DNA of 64,000 nucleotides from Bacteroidia bacterium (GTDB taxonomy: Bacteria; Bacteroidota; Bacteroidia; Bacteroidales; CAJPTX01): the NCBI GenBank assembly GCA_905373475.1, contig CAJPTC010000008.1, positions 1 to 64,000 on the forward strand, in the 5' to 3' direction. Positions 45,309 to 54,486 of the stretch are shown here, one piece after another. Within the stretch, counting starts at the first letter, position 1; each line of letters starts with the position of its first letter. The notes under the pieces were generated by a model. That model was not told where the DNA came from. It did not search any database and saw nothing but the letters and a program-made list of their open reading frames with translations. A program made the position numbers and the translations under genes.

Positions 45309-46973
45309 TCATATTTCATGACGCCACGACATTTTTCTTGCCGCACCGCCCTCTTTTTCATAACAAGCATCGATTCGTGCACGCAAGGTAGTGTGGAAAT
45401 TGAGATCTTGCAACCAAGAAGGGATAATTTCTTCCTTACTTTTAGGGCGTAAATCGTCGCGCCATTTGAAACCATAGAGCACCCTGTCTTCCTGCTGCGT
45501 CTCGGCAAGCGGGAGCATCACAGATTCCGTCGTCGTATAAAACACTGCCTCCGACGCCTCGTTGTCTACAACTTCTATCTTATAACGCGGGCTTTTAATA
45601 CGATTCACCCCTATAAGATCCTCATCTTCACGCATAAAAAAGATTACGTCTCCTTCGCCCTCCATCCGAATAATGCGAAGCTTATTGTCGTAAAGATAGG
45701 CACGCATTACTAAGCCCGTCATCTGGTTATAGTATTCACCGCGATCTTGCATACCTACGAAGACCTTATCCTCAAAATGCATACTATCCACGCCTTGCTT
45801 ACCCAAGTATCCTGCTATGTGCTCTGCCGAAATCTGCGACTTACCATTCCACAAATACGGGTAAGGTTTCCCTTGAAGGGTAAAAAGACTATCGCGCCCG
45901 TTCACGTAGAGCGTATCGCAGGCAATCTGGAAGTCGTTTCTGTAGCTACGCACCTGCCCAAGTGCCCAAATATGATAGACCGTGTCGCGCTTCACACTCC
46001 CCTGTGCTTCACGCTCCAAAGCCTCAGCTTTCACGTCGAAACTTTCGGCACGCATGTACAGCGTGTCGGGCTGCGAGCTCGCACTATCCACTCTGTATAA
46101 CATAGGCGCTTTGTCGGCTACAACGCGTCGCGGCTCAGACCAATAGAACAAATGCTCGCTATAGGTTCGATCTTGTCGAACAGAGTCCTCCAAAAGTACA
46201 TGCCCTGTAGCCTCCAATGTCTTTTTCTCACTGTCTATATACAGACGATCCGAAAAAAAATGTTCGCCCTTATCACGAAAAGCTACATTGCCCCGCAATT
46301 CGGAATCCTTTGTATTGAGATTATACCATCCCTTGTTGGACAACCCAACTTGCTCAAGGCGATACATTCGGATATTTCCCCACAGATAGAGCATACCAGC
46401 ATTGCTATTATACTCTAGTGTATCGCTAAAACTCCGAAGCTCCTCACCCTGAAAACGGACTTCGCCCGAGAGGATAGTCAGACTCTGATTTGCCAAATAC
46501 TCGCCTCGTAGGCTCTCCAGTTCATTTTTCTCCGAACGCATACGACCCCAAGTCGAGAAACGCACCGAATTTTCTTGCGTATCATAATCCAACACATCGC
46601 TCCAGAGGGTGTAATTCTGCACAGTATCTCGCAGCTCTACATTCCTCCCAAAGATGCGTCCTGTACCGAGCTCCCCCTCATAATACAGCGAATCGCCCAC
46701 GATACGTAGTCCCTTACTGAGGATTACTACGCGACCGTAGGCGCGAAACATGTTATTTTCTTGGAAAAGATAGGCACTGTCGCAATGCATAACAGCACCG
46801 TCGTGCTCTAACAACACATCACCTAAAAGCCGATGGACTGTGCGCTCGCCTATCTGCAAAGGTTTCATAGAGCGCGCACGCTTGATAGAAACATCTACCG
46901 AGGCTCTACAAGAGAGAATACTTGCGACCAGAAAAACAACCAGACACGTCTGTCGCAACACGTGCGCTACCAT
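45309..46973 (-). CDS. OstA/LptA-like periplasmic protein
   Basis: A 554-residue exported protein with OstA-like repeats. The N-terminal part (VHRLLGDVLLEHDGAVMHCD to YFQ-like strand repeats) matches the OstA/LptA beta-jellyroll that chaperones lipopolysaccharide through the periplasm; motifs such as EATGHVLLEDS and ELRGNVAFRDKGEHF recur. It is longer than enterobacterial LptA, as in other Bacteroidota. A signal peptide ending near SILSCRA may include a lipobox-like LSC. It follows the SurA-like chaperone genes with a spacing of six bases. A role in LPS or A-LPS transport is inferred. Confidence 0.82.
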   Translation of the reverse strand: MVAHVLRQTCLVVFLVASILSCRASVDVSIKRARSMKPLQIGERTVHRLLGDVLLEHDGAVMHCDSAYLFQENNMFRAYGRVVILSKGLRIVGDSLYYEGELGTGRIFGRNVELRDTVQNYTLWSDVLDYDTQENSVRFSTWGRMRSEKNELESLRGEYLANQSLTILSGEVRFQGEELRSFSDTLEYNSNAGMLYLWGNIRMYRLEQVGLSNKGWYNLNTKDSELRGNVAFRDKGEHFFSDRLYIDSEKKTLEATGHVLLEDSVRQDRTYSEHLFYWSEPRRVVADKAPMLYRVDSASSQPDTLYMRAESFDVKAEALEREAQGSVKRDTVYHIWALGQVRSYRNDFQIACDTLYVNGRDSLFTLQGKPYPYLWNGKSQISAEHIAGYLGKQGVDSMHFEDKVFVGMQDRGEYYNQMTGLVMRAYLYDNKLRIIRMEGEGDVIFFMREDEDLIGVNRIKSPRYKIEVVDNEASEAVFYTTTESVMLPLAETQQEDRVLYGFKWRDDLRPKSKEEIIPSWLQDLNFHTTLRARIDACYEKEGGAARKMSWRHEI

Positions 46974-46979
46974 CTACCC

Positions 46980-48344
46980 TTATTGTTTCGGAGTCATTTT
47001 AGATTTCCAGAACGTATACTTGAACGGGCAGTCCGCATAACGACTGTCTACCCATATATACATATTTTTCTGCTTCTTCTCCACCCAAGCATCGAACTCC
47101 TTACGTTCCTTTTCCTGCTTGGCTAAGTTCTGCACCAACGCATAGTCCTCCTTAAGATTCATCCTGTGTGGCGGAATAATGCGTTCTAGACGAATTACCT
47201 TCATCACCACGTTTCCCACACGGTCACGACTCTCAAAAGGAGCGCTCATTTCTCCCTCTTTCAACTCCTTAATAGCGTAGTAATCTACAGGCATCATAGT
47301 TTCCTTATCGAGAGCAGTACCTCCCGTCTGCGGATTAACGGCAAAACCGCCATTCAGACGCGTATCCTTGTCATCCGAATAGATAAGACAAGCATCTGCG
47401 AACGTGATAGAATCTTGTGCAATGAGCGTTTTAATACTATCCAACCGTTTGATGGTGCGCGACAAGATATCGCTAGAATAGGAAGGGCGCATTAGAATGT
47501 GCCGCACATTGGCAAGTTTCCCCTTCTTACCAATCATCTGTATGAGATGATAACCATACTCCGTCTTCACAATGGGGCTTACTTGCCCGTCGTTTAATGC
47601 AAAAGCGGCGTCGGCAAACGACTTTACAAATCCCTCACGCGGCATGTACCCCATTTCTCCGCCTTTAATAGCCGATCCTCTATCTTCGGAATATGCAACG
47701 GCTAGCGTCGAAAAACGTTCACCCTTGAGGATTCGTTCACGAAGATTGAGCAACTTCTCCTTTACCTGAAACTCTGCCTCGGTAGCCTCAATAGGCGAGA
47801 GTACTAACTGACGGTAAACAAACTGCTCTGGGAGCATCTGCAAGCTATCGGGCACTTGCGATGCAAAATACTCTTTCACTTCAGACGGAGTAACAAGCAC
47901 CTTCTCTATAATCTTCCCTCGCATTTGTTCCGAACGTCGCTGCTCGCTGAGCAGTTGCGACATCTCTTGTCGGATCTCAGCCAGCGTACGCCCGTATTGT
48001 TTTTCTAGCGCTTCCTCGCTTCCTGCTTGCTGGATGTAGTGCGCCAGACGCTGTTCAATCTCTTGCGAATTGTCAAGAGACTGCTGTGGGATACTATCCA
48101 GATCGGCTTGGTCTAGAAGCATATAGTGTACCAAAAGCCCTTCCAGTACTCCACATGCCGTATTTTTTTGCACCTCGGGATTTTGAATGCGTGCACGTAC
48201 CAACTCCATTTCCACATCGGAATAGAGAAGCTGCCGCGTACCTATATTAGCTATTGTACCGTCTAGCAACTGAGCATTGACCGCAACAGATAGCCCCAAA
48301 CCCAACACAAATAAAAAAGCAATTCGCTTTAAGCCCCTCATCAC
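46980..48344 (-). CDS. periplasmic peptidyl-prolyl isomerase, SurA type
   Basis: Chaperone-isomerase for outer-membrane proteins. A signal peptide (to VAVNAQ) is followed by an N-terminal SurA-like chaperone region and two parvulin (PpiC) domains: FVYRQLVLSP to GYHLIQMIG and RHILMRPS onward to about residue 400. GEMGYMPREGFVKSFADAAF is the conserved parvulin core. Length 454. It is the third of three adjacent SurA-related genes and is followed by the OstA-like gene; all are likely one envelope-biogenesis operon. Confidence 0.9.
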   Translation of the reverse strand: MMRGLKRIAFLFVLGLGLSVAVNAQLLDGTIANIGTRQLLYSDVEMELVRARIQNPEVQKNTACGVLEGLLVHYMLLDQADLDSIPQQSLDNSQEIEQRLAHYIQQAGSEEALEKQYGRTLAEIRQEMSQLLSEQRRSEQMRGKIIEKVLVTPSEVKEYFASQVPDSLQMLPEQFVYRQLVLSPIEATEAEFQVKEKLLNLRERILKGERFSTLAVAYSEDRGSAIKGGEMGYMPREGFVKSFADAAFALNDGQVSPIVKTEYGYHLIQMIGKKGKLANVRHILMRPSYSSDILSRTIKRLDSIKTLIAQDSITFADACLIYSDDKDTRLNGGFAVNPQTGGTALDKETMMPVDYYAIKELKEGEMSAPFESRDRVGNVVMKVIRLERIIPPHRMNLKEDYALVQNLAKQEKERKEFDAWVEKKQKNMYIWVDSRYADCPFKYTFWKSKMTPKQ

Positions 48345-48354
48345 CTGTGAGATG

Positions 48355-49215
48355 TTAGTTTTTGTATTTTACAATTCCCGACGCCTGTCCTTCTTTCACA
48401 ATCCCCTCTTCAAGTCCGCGCAACAAATTGACTTCACGACGATTAAGGATTATGCTATGTACCTCCGAACGCACATATTCGTAAGGCGCTAATTCTCCTG
48501 CTCCCTTCCATTCTTGGAACGAAAGGAGATAGACAACACCATTATCTATAAACTCCGCAGTTCTTGCGCGGCGATTGCCGAAGGTTATATCAACATCGGC
48601 TGGCAAATATCGCCCCAATGAGGTGAGTGGCGACCACTCTTCGGGCATTACCAAGAATTGTATTCCAGCTTTCATAGAAAGACTCGAGAGGTGCTGCATA
48701 CTTTCATCCCCTTTACTCAAAGTGTAATTCTGCTTCACCTCATCGAGGTACTGACTATTCTCGGGAATGGTCAGCAACAAAACGCGCACGATGGTTCGCT
48801 TCAGCGTAAACAGGTCGCGGTTGGCTTCATAGAAATCCTTCATTTCCACCTCGTTCACACTCGTGTCCAGATTATTACGAACATAGTCGCTTTCAAACGA
48901 CTGCGTATAGAGCGCGCGACGATAGTCGGCAACGCGCCGCTCCACGGTGGGATTATCTTTTCCTATCTGTTGCTCAGCATACCTATACAAAAGCGCACTA
49001 CGTACCCAGTTCTCTATATAGAGCTTTACCTCGCGCGTACTGTCTTCTATACTCTTGCCTTCGTAAACATCAAGGGGAATATCATTTCGGTACAAACGCC
49101 AATCTCCTACCTGTACCAATACGTTTTGCTCGGTAGCTGCATCGTCAGTACATCCTGTCAAAAAACAAAGAGAAAACCCTAAAAACAGTACTACCCAAAA
49201 TCTAGCGCTCGCCAT
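48355..49215 (-). CDS. SurA-N-like periplasmic lipoprotein without a parvulin core
   Basis: A 286-residue lipoprotein with signal peptide and lipobox FLTGC (C22 acylated). The helical region around residues 35-140 resembles the N-terminal chaperone part of SurA (LYRNDIPLDVYEGKS, WVRSALLYRYAEQQIGKDN). The following region has the strand pattern of a degenerate parvulin fold but lacks the GHLG/FSD-type core seen in its neighbours, so isomerase activity is doubtful. It lies between two clear SurA-type genes with spacings of 2 and 10 bases. A chaperone role for exported proteins is inferred. Confidence 0.75.
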   Translation of the reverse strand: MASARFWVVLFLGFSLCFLTGCTDDAATEQNVLVQVGDWRLYRNDIPLDVYEGKSIEDSTREVKLYIENWVRSALLYRYAEQQIGKDNPTVERRVADYRRALYTQSFESDYVRNNLDTSVNEVEMKDFYEANRDLFTLKRTIVRVLLLTIPENSQYLDEVKQNYTLSKGDESMQHLSSLSMKAGIQFLVMPEEWSPLTSLGRYLPADVDITFGNRRARTAEFIDNGVVYLLSFQEWKGAGELAPYEYVRSEVHSIILNRREVNLLRGLEEGIVKEGQASGIVKYKN

Positions 49216-49217
49216 TT

Positions 49218-51146
49218 CTACTCGCTTTTTTCCAGCTGCTCTAACAACGCCTCGTTCACTACTATTTTGTACTGTTTACGCAAGTCGGTAAGCCAACGCT
49301 GCTCCTCTTCTATCTGATAGTAACGTTGTAATTCGCCGCGCGATTCATCTAAACTTTTGGGCACATTCTTGCGCACCTCCGTTACACGAAAAAAGAAGGA
49401 GCGATTGCCATGCGCTAGAATCATACTGCACACCCCATCCCACTCTACAGGACTGGGGCTCTTGTGTATTTTGCCATAGTCGGAAAAATACGATGTACCT
49501 GCTTCATAGTTCGATACTCGGAGTGTTATAGAATCGCGCAACAACTCTTTCTTGGAGGGTTTATTCTTGAGCGATGGACACAACTTTATATGAAGCGCCG
49601 ACAATTTTTTTACATCGCTTGTCGTGCTGTATTCCTCCACGTGCAAGCGTTCGGCGAATACCAATTCCTTCTTATATTTTTTATACAAAGACTTGTAGAC
49701 TGACTCTGGCGGATTGGTCTGCCACAATTTCGTTTCGCTTATATCAAAGAGGAGCAAGCCATCATAAAATTCATGCAACAGATAATCGAGCTGCGGATTA
49801 GCGGCACGTACCTCACGCTCGCAATAAGCAAATGCAGTATCGTCTAACAGATGCTTAGCAGCACGCATTAGCGCATCCCTGTCAAAAGCGATTTTGTTTT
49901 CAACAACATAATCATACAATACCGATAACGGCAATTCTTGCCCCGTGGCTCCTATGTGCGCAAAAGGACGAACAAGCAATGTCGGTGCAGGACGTACACT
50001 GTCATTCTTCCCTACCAATGTAGACACTGCTTCTTCATCCAAACTGGCTTTTGCACGATCTAGCATTGTATTTACCAGTGCATCATGCCCTTCTAGCTCA
50101 ATGCCAACGCGCTGTAAACTACGACGGATTGTTTCGCGAGCCTCCTCATAACTACCTACACTGTCTTTTCGGAGTCGCTTGATCAAATGCCACCCGAAGC
50201 GCGTCCGAACGGGTTCAGAGATATCACCATCACGCTTGAGAGCAAAAGCGGCATCAGCAAAGGAAGCGGGGAAACGCCCCGTTGTGACTGGCGGCAACAA
50301 TCCCTTTGCAGCGGCAGAGTTTGCGTCTTGGCTGAAGTCTTGAACAAGGTTGAAAAAACTTTCTCCGCTATCCAGTATACGCGAACGAATGAGGAGCATA
50401 GTATCGCGAATTTCGCGGTCACGTTCGGGTGAAATGGGTTCTCGTGCTACGCGGAAAATATGCGCAACGGTTAGCGAACCCCGATCAGGTCGCCTATTGT
50501 TCACGCGGATAAGATGATAACCAAAACTGGTACGCACGGGAAGCGATATGGAGTCAACTGGGGTATTATAGGCAGCAAGCTCGAAAGGATATACCATAGT
50601 AGATGCGCCAAAAAAGCCCAAATTTCCCCCATTGGTGGCAGCAGATGGGTCATCGCTAACTGCGCGAGCTAAACTGTCAAAAGAGACACCATGAAGGAGA
50701 CGTTGACGCAATTCAAGTGCTCGGTTGTAAACCACACTATCCTCGGAGTCAGCGGGTACACTCAGCAGAATATGCGAGGCGTCTACTTCCCATTTCATAC
50801 GTTCGTAGGCAGCATGGTAGAGACGTTCGCGCTCAGCACTATCCAAGAAATAAGGAGTTAGCTGTACATCGCGGTACTGCTGATACTCATTCAAAAACGA
50901 ACTCCGCTTCTGTAACCCCTGCGCCTTGGCATCTAGAACCTTCAAACGATAATTGGTGTACGTCTCTAGAAAAGAGCGCATCGTTTCTGGCTTAGACTCG
51001 CCTTTGTACGAGTTATGTTTGCGCCATAAATAAAGGAATTCGTCGGCAGAAATACTATCGCCGCCCACCACCAAGAGAGGCTGTTCGGCTGCATGAACCA
51101 ACGTTACAAGAAAAGAGGAAAGCAACAAAGAGAGAAGCCAACGCAT
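49218..51146 (-). CDS. periplasmic peptidyl-prolyl isomerase with two parvulin domains
   Basis: A 642-residue exported foldase. Signal peptide MRWLLSLLLSSFLVTLVHA is followed by a helical segment, then two PpiC domains: DASHILLSVPADSED to GYHLIRVNNR (about 120-220) and VAHIFRVAREP to GWHLIKRLRKD (about 225-325). Both keep the G-F-G/F-P-AFADAAF core. The C-terminal half is helical and unique. It is the first gene of the SurA-OstA-T9SS operon; outer-membrane and T9SS proteins are the likely clients. Confidence 0.9.
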   Translation of the reverse strand: MRWLLSLLLSSFLVTLVHAAEQPLLVVGGDSISADEFLYLWRKHNSYKGESKPETMRSFLETYTNYRLKVLDAKAQGLQKRSSFLNEYQQYRDVQLTPYFLDSAERERLYHAAYERMKWEVDASHILLSVPADSEDSVVYNRALELRQRLLHGVSFDSLARAVSDDPSAATNGGNLGFFGASTMVYPFELAAYNTPVDSISLPVRTSFGYHLIRVNNRRPDRGSLTVAHIFRVAREPISPERDREIRDTMLLIRSRILDSGESFFNLVQDFSQDANSAAAKGLLPPVTTGRFPASFADAAFALKRDGDISEPVRTRFGWHLIKRLRKDSVGSYEEARETIRRSLQRVGIELEGHDALVNTMLDRAKASLDEEAVSTLVGKNDSVRPAPTLLVRPFAHIGATGQELPLSVLYDYVVENKIAFDRDALMRAAKHLLDDTAFAYCEREVRAANPQLDYLLHEFYDGLLLFDISETKLWQTNPPESVYKSLYKKYKKELVFAERLHVEEYSTTSDVKKLSALHIKLCPSLKNKPSKKELLRDSITLRVSNYEAGTSYFSDYGKIHKSPSPVEWDGVCSMILAHGNRSFFFRVTEVRKNVPKSLDESRGELQRYYQIEEEQRWLTDLRKQYKIVVNEALLEQLEKSE

Positions 51147-51483
51147 AGAATAAAATAATTTCGATTCGCCCGTGAAATACCACTCACACCCACTACTAAG
51201 AACTCAAATAACGGCAGAGGGTGTGGCAAAACTACCGCTGCGCTGCACATACGGTAGGAATATCAATTCCCGACCCGATAATCGGGGAAGGCGTACCCGT
51301 CCCTGCGCGAAAGAAAAGTCTGGTAGCTACCAGACAAAACACCAACGAAAGGACTAGGTTACGCATCAAGAACGCGAGCACCTCGTTCACAGAACGATTT
51401 GCAAGTCTTTTGGAGTTTTGCCACACCCTCTGCACAACTAGTTCTCTATAAAGTACGCGCGAGAGGCGTAAAAATTTTATTCG
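51147..51483. other. gap between foldase operon and guaB
   Basis: A 337-base stretch occupied mostly by the MITE-like element listed separately. A 67-residue open frame on the minus strand lies inside that element and is not convincing as a gene. Outside the element I see no clear promoter or terminator. Confidence 0.5.
51214..51433. mobile_element. MITE-like element with 20-bp terminal inverted repeats
   Basis: GCAGAGGGTGTGGCAAAACT (51214-51233) and its exact reverse complement (51414-51433) bound a 220-base segment without a real gene. The middle holds a perfect 18-base palindrome, GTCTGGTAGCTACCAGAC (51318-51335), and a CCCGAT-A-ATCGGG repeat (near 51268-51280). Size and ends fit a non-autonomous transposon remnant. 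No target-site duplication is obvious, and no second copy was noticed in the window, so a structured regulatory region is an alternative. Confidence 0.5.
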
Positions 51484-52962
51484 TTAGATGGAGTGTCGCG
51501 AATAGTTCGGGGCTTCACTCGTGATGGTAACATCGTGCGGATGGCTCTCCAATATGCCCGCGTTACTAATACGAACAAACTTCGCCTGTTTCAATGCCTC
51601 CAGATCCTTAGCACCACAATAGCCCATACCAGCACGTAAACCGCCTACTAACTGATAGACCACTTCACTCAATGTACCAACGTAGGGTACACGTGCCGCA
51701 ATGCCTTCGGGTACTAGTTTCTTGATGTCCTCTTCTACATCTTGGAAGTAACGATCCTTCGATCCTTGTTGCATAGCTTCCAAAGAGCCCATGCCTCGAT
51801 AGGATTTATAGCGACGTCCGTTGTAAAGTATCGTTTCGCCAGGCGACTCTTCAACTCCCGCAAACATAGACCCCATCATCACGCTATCTGCTCCAGCCGC
51901 AAGCGCCTTGACCATATCGCCCGAATAACGGATGCCCCCATCAGCGATCAGTGTTACATCAGAGCCCTTAAGAGCCGTAGCCACGTTGTGAATAGCATCT
52001 AATTGCGGTACACCGACCCCTGCTATTACGCGCGTAGTACAAATAGAACCTGGACCGATTCCGACTTTTACAGTATCAGCACCCGCTTTGGCTAAAGCTT
52101 TTGCAGCCTCACCAGTCGCAATATTCCCCACAACAATGAGCAAATTGGGGTATGCTGCACGCACCTTACGTAGCGTCTCGATCACATACTTCGAATGCCC
52201 GTGCGCCGTGTCAATCACAATTACGTCGACCTCGGAAGCAACAAGAGCCGCCACACGGTCGAGCGTATCGCGTGTCACACCAACGCCAGCCGCTGCTAAA
52301 AGACGTCCCTTCTTATCTTTACTCGCTAACGGGTTGATGCTTAGCTTGGTTATATCTTTGTAGGTGAGTAGCCCTCTGAGGCACCCCTTCTCATCTACTA
52401 CAGGCAGCTTTTCAATTTTTTCATTACGAAGAATTTCAGCCGCCTTAGCCAAATCGGTATTAAGCCCCGTGGTTATAAGGGGCATGGGAGTCATCACCTC
52501 ATATATGGGTCTGCGCAGATCTTCTTGGAAACGCAAGTCGCGATTTGTAACAATACCTTGGAGAATACGATCGTCGTTGACTACGGGGATACCGCCTATA
52601 TGGTAGTCGTGCATCAACTTGAGCGCCTCGCCCACTGTCTGTTCGGGTTGAATGGTTACTGGGTCGTAAATCATGCCATTCTCAGCGCGTTTTACCTCTC
52701 GCACTTGTTGCGCTTGCGCTTCAATAGACATGTTTTTGTGTATTACTCCCAATCCTCCAGCACGCGCCATGCCTATCGCCATTTTTGCCTCCGTAACGGT
52801 ATCCATGGCGGCACTTAACAGGGGGAGTGAAAGATGGAGATCCCGCGCAAAGCGGGTCGAGAGGTTCACCTCGCGAGGCAACACTTCCGAGTATGCTGGC
52901 ACTAGCAACACGTCGTCGAAAGTGAGACCTTCATATATTACACGATCGCTTAAAAATGACAT
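51484..52962 (-). CDS. guaB: IMP dehydrogenase
   Basis: Oxidises IMP to XMP, the committed step to guanine nucleotides. From ATG 52962 the protein (492 residues) has the barrel start LTFDDVLLVPAYSEVLP, two CBS domains in the middle (MTPMPLITTGLN and KGCLRGLLTYKDI), the catalytic loop GPGSICTTRVIAG with the active cysteine, the IMP-binding DGGIRYSGD, and the flap MGSLEAMQQGSKDRYFQ. An upstream in-frame start adds eight residues that are not part of the family. A TAnnTTTG box lies just upstream. Confidence 0.96.
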   Translation of the reverse strand: MSFLSDRVIYEGLTFDDVLLVPAYSEVLPREVNLSTRFARDLHLSLPLLSAAMDTVTEAKMAIGMARAGGLGVIHKNMSIEAQAQQVREVKRAENGMIYDPVTIQPEQTVGEALKLMHDYHIGGIPVVNDDRILQGIVTNRDLRFQEDLRRPIYEVMTPMPLITTGLNTDLAKAAEILRNEKIEKLPVVDEKGCLRGLLTYKDITKLSINPLASKDKKGRLLAAAGVGVTRDTLDRVAALVASEVDVIVIDTAHGHSKYVIETLRKVRAAYPNLLIVVGNIATGEAAKALAKAGADTVKVGIGPGSICTTRVIAGVGVPQLDAIHNVATALKGSDVTLIADGGIRYSGDMVKALAAGADSVMMGSMFAGVEESPGETILYNGRRYKSYRGMGSLEAMQQGSKDRYFQDVEEDIKKLVPEGIAARVPYVGTLSEVVYQLVGGLRAGMGYCGAKDLEALKQAKFVRISNAGILESHPHDVTITSEAPNYSRHSI

Positions 52963-52983
52963 TTCCCACACCTTTTCGTTTCG

Positions 52984-52991
52984 CAAAGTTA
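52984..52991 (-). promoter_or_regulatory. candidate -7 box of guaB
   Basis: TAACTTTG on the minus strand, a TAnnTTTG match, 22 bases before the guaB ATG. No -33 box at the usual distance. Confidence 0.4.
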
Positions 52992-53131
52992 ACGAAAAAT
53001 CAAACGACTCTTAAAAGCTAGAGAAGCGAGCGAGCCTACTCGTGTTAGCATAGGAAGGAACATTACATTGGCTCTTTCGTAATAGAAAACGAGAAAACAA
53101 ACTTTTGTTAAACTAATAAGGGTAGAAAACA

Positions 53132-53524
53132 ATGTCTTTCGTAAAAGAGTTCAAGGAATTTGCCATTAAGGGCAATGTAATGGACATGGCTGTCGGTGTT
53201 ATCATTGGCGGCGCATTTGGAAAAATTGTAACATCGTTGGTAGGCGATGTGCTTATGCCTATCATTGGTATCTTTACAGGGGGGATAGACTTTTCAGGGC
53301 TTGCCGTTACAATTGGCTCAGCTGAGATTAAGTACGGGATGTTCATTCAGAACATCTTTGATTTCTTGATCATTGCCCTCTGTATTTTCCTCATGATTAA
53401 GGGGATGAACAGCTTGAAAAAGAAAGAAAAGGAAGCACCAGTAGAAGAACCTGCACCCGCAGAACCGTCTAACGAAGAGAAATTGTTAGCTGAAATCCGC
53501 GACCTTCTACAGCAGAAGCAATAG
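53132..53524 (+). CDS. mscL: large-conductance mechanosensitive channel
   Basis: Inner-membrane channel that opens under tension and protects against osmotic shock. The 130-residue protein has the classic N-terminus MSFVKEFKEFAIKGNVMDMA, first helix GVIIGGAFGKIVTSLVGDVLMP, a short periplasmic loop and second helix NIFDFLIIALCIFLMI, then a charged cytoplasmic tail with AEIRDLL. Length agrees with the family. It stands alone, divergent from guaB. Confidence 0.95.
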   Translation: MSFVKEFKEFAIKGNVMDMAVGVIIGGAFGKIVTSLVGDVLMPIIGIFTGGIDFSGLAVTIGSAEIKYGMFIQNIFDFLIIALCIFLMIKGMNSLKKKEKEAPVEEPAPAEPSNEEKLLAEIRDLLQQKQ

Positions 53525-53586
53525 AAAAGATTCTTTCAAAAAGCACTCAAGGAGCGAGGATAGCATTCCCATTTGTTGATAATGGC

Positions 53587-53594
53587 TATCTTTG
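53587..53594 (+). promoter_or_regulatory. candidate -7 box of the tRNA gene
   Basis: TATCTTTG, an exact TAnnTTTG match, 38 bases upstream of the tRNA. TTTGTTG at 53572-53578 is too close to be a normal -33 box. Confidence 0.4.
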
Positions 53595-53632
53595 CGCTCA
53601 GTTCGCTCGCCTATTTTAGGCAACGCGGACGG

Positions 53633-53706
53633 GGTCCAGTAGCTCAGTTGGATAGAGCAACAGCCTTCTAAGCTGTGGGTCGTGGGTTCGAATCCCGCCT
53701 GGATCA
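53633..53706 (+). tRNA. tRNA-Arg (anticodon TCT)
   Basis: The acceptor arm GGTCCAG pairs with CTGGATC plus discriminator A. The D-arm is GCTC..GAGC, the anticodon arm has loop CTTCTAA with anticodon TCT reading AGA/AGG, and the T-arm is GTGGGTTCGAATCCCGC. The 3' CCA is not encoded. A 74-base length is normal. Confidence 0.96.
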
Positions 53707-53789
53707 CTTACAAGTAACCTAATAGCTCCACACAAAGCTTTGTGACATACAGCCGAGACAACTAAAAAACGACGGGAGGGCAAAACTTC

Positions 53790-54407
53790 ATGAAAGTCTT
53801 TTACAAATTCTTGCCACTCCTTTTTTTGGTTTCCGTTTTTTGCCTCGGAAATAACAAACTTTGGGGGCAGGCGATCCCCCTCACCGAGGGTGGTTACCTC
53901 GTCAAAGGGTATCAAATTTCGGGGGACTCAATCCCCTACATCCCCATCCGCGAAGTTGTAATTTTTCGTCAGCGCGTTTTCAAGAATAAACGTGACTATG
54001 AGAATTACTGGCGGCTTGTGCGTAACCTCAAGAAAGTCTATCCGTATGCGCTCGTGGCTCGGGCAAAGTTCCGCGAAATAGACTCTGTGTGCGCTACACT
54101 CGATTCAGAATTTGCACGACGCCGCTATGTAGCCAAAGTGCAACGAGAATTGAGCAAAGAATTTGAAAGTCAGCTCAAAGAACTAACTTTTTCGCAGGGA
54201 CGTCTTCTGTTCAAACTCATAGACCGCGAAACGGGACGTACTACGTACGAAATAATCCGACAATTCCGTGGAGGTCTAACAGCGATGTTTTGGCAAGGCG
54301 TTGCTACTGTTTTCAGCTCGGATCTTAAGACGAAATTCGATAATGAGACCGAGGAAAACAAACTCATCAACGAGCTTATTATCGAATACGAGCACGGGCA
54401 GCTGTAG
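53790..54407 (+). CDS. DUF4294-domain exported protein
   Basis: A 205-residue protein with a signal peptide (residues 1-27, cleaved near LWGQ) and a conserved domain that fits DUF4294 of Bacteroidota, with IPIREVVIF, YENYWRLVRNLKKVYPYA, LTFSQGRLLFKLIDRETG and GGLTAMFWQGVATVF. Function unknown; many charged helices suggest a soluble periplasmic protein. It follows the tRNA gene on the same strand and ends at a bidirectional terminator shared with the oxidoreductase operon. Confidence 0.87.
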   Translation: MKVFYKFLPLLFLVSVFCLGNNKLWGQAIPLTEGGYLVKGYQISGDSIPYIPIREVVIFRQRVFKNKRDYENYWRLVRNLKKVYPYALVARAKFREIDSVCATLDSEFARRRYVAKVQRELSKEFESQLKELTFSQGRLLFKLIDRETGRTTYEIIRQFRGGLTAMFWQGVATVFSSDLKTKFDNETEENKLINELIIEYEHGQL

Positions 54408-54438
54408 TTCGTGTGGCTTTTTAGCAAACCATTGCGCA

Positions 54439-54463
54439 TAAAAAAAGCGCCCTCACGGGCGCT
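54439..54463. terminator. bidirectional terminator between convergent genes
   Basis: AGCGCCC (54446-54452) pairs with GGGCGCT (54457-54463) around TCAC. An A run on the left serves as the T run for the minus-strand operon and CTCTTTG on the right is a weaker one for the DUF4294 gene. Confidence 0.8.
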
Positions 54464-54486
54464 CTTTGCAAACTAAAAAGCAACTT

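Noticed and set aside
51232..51435. 67-residue frame inside the inverted-repeat element
   Set aside because: It spans the element's ends, has no recognisable domain and probably reflects the repeats, not a gene.
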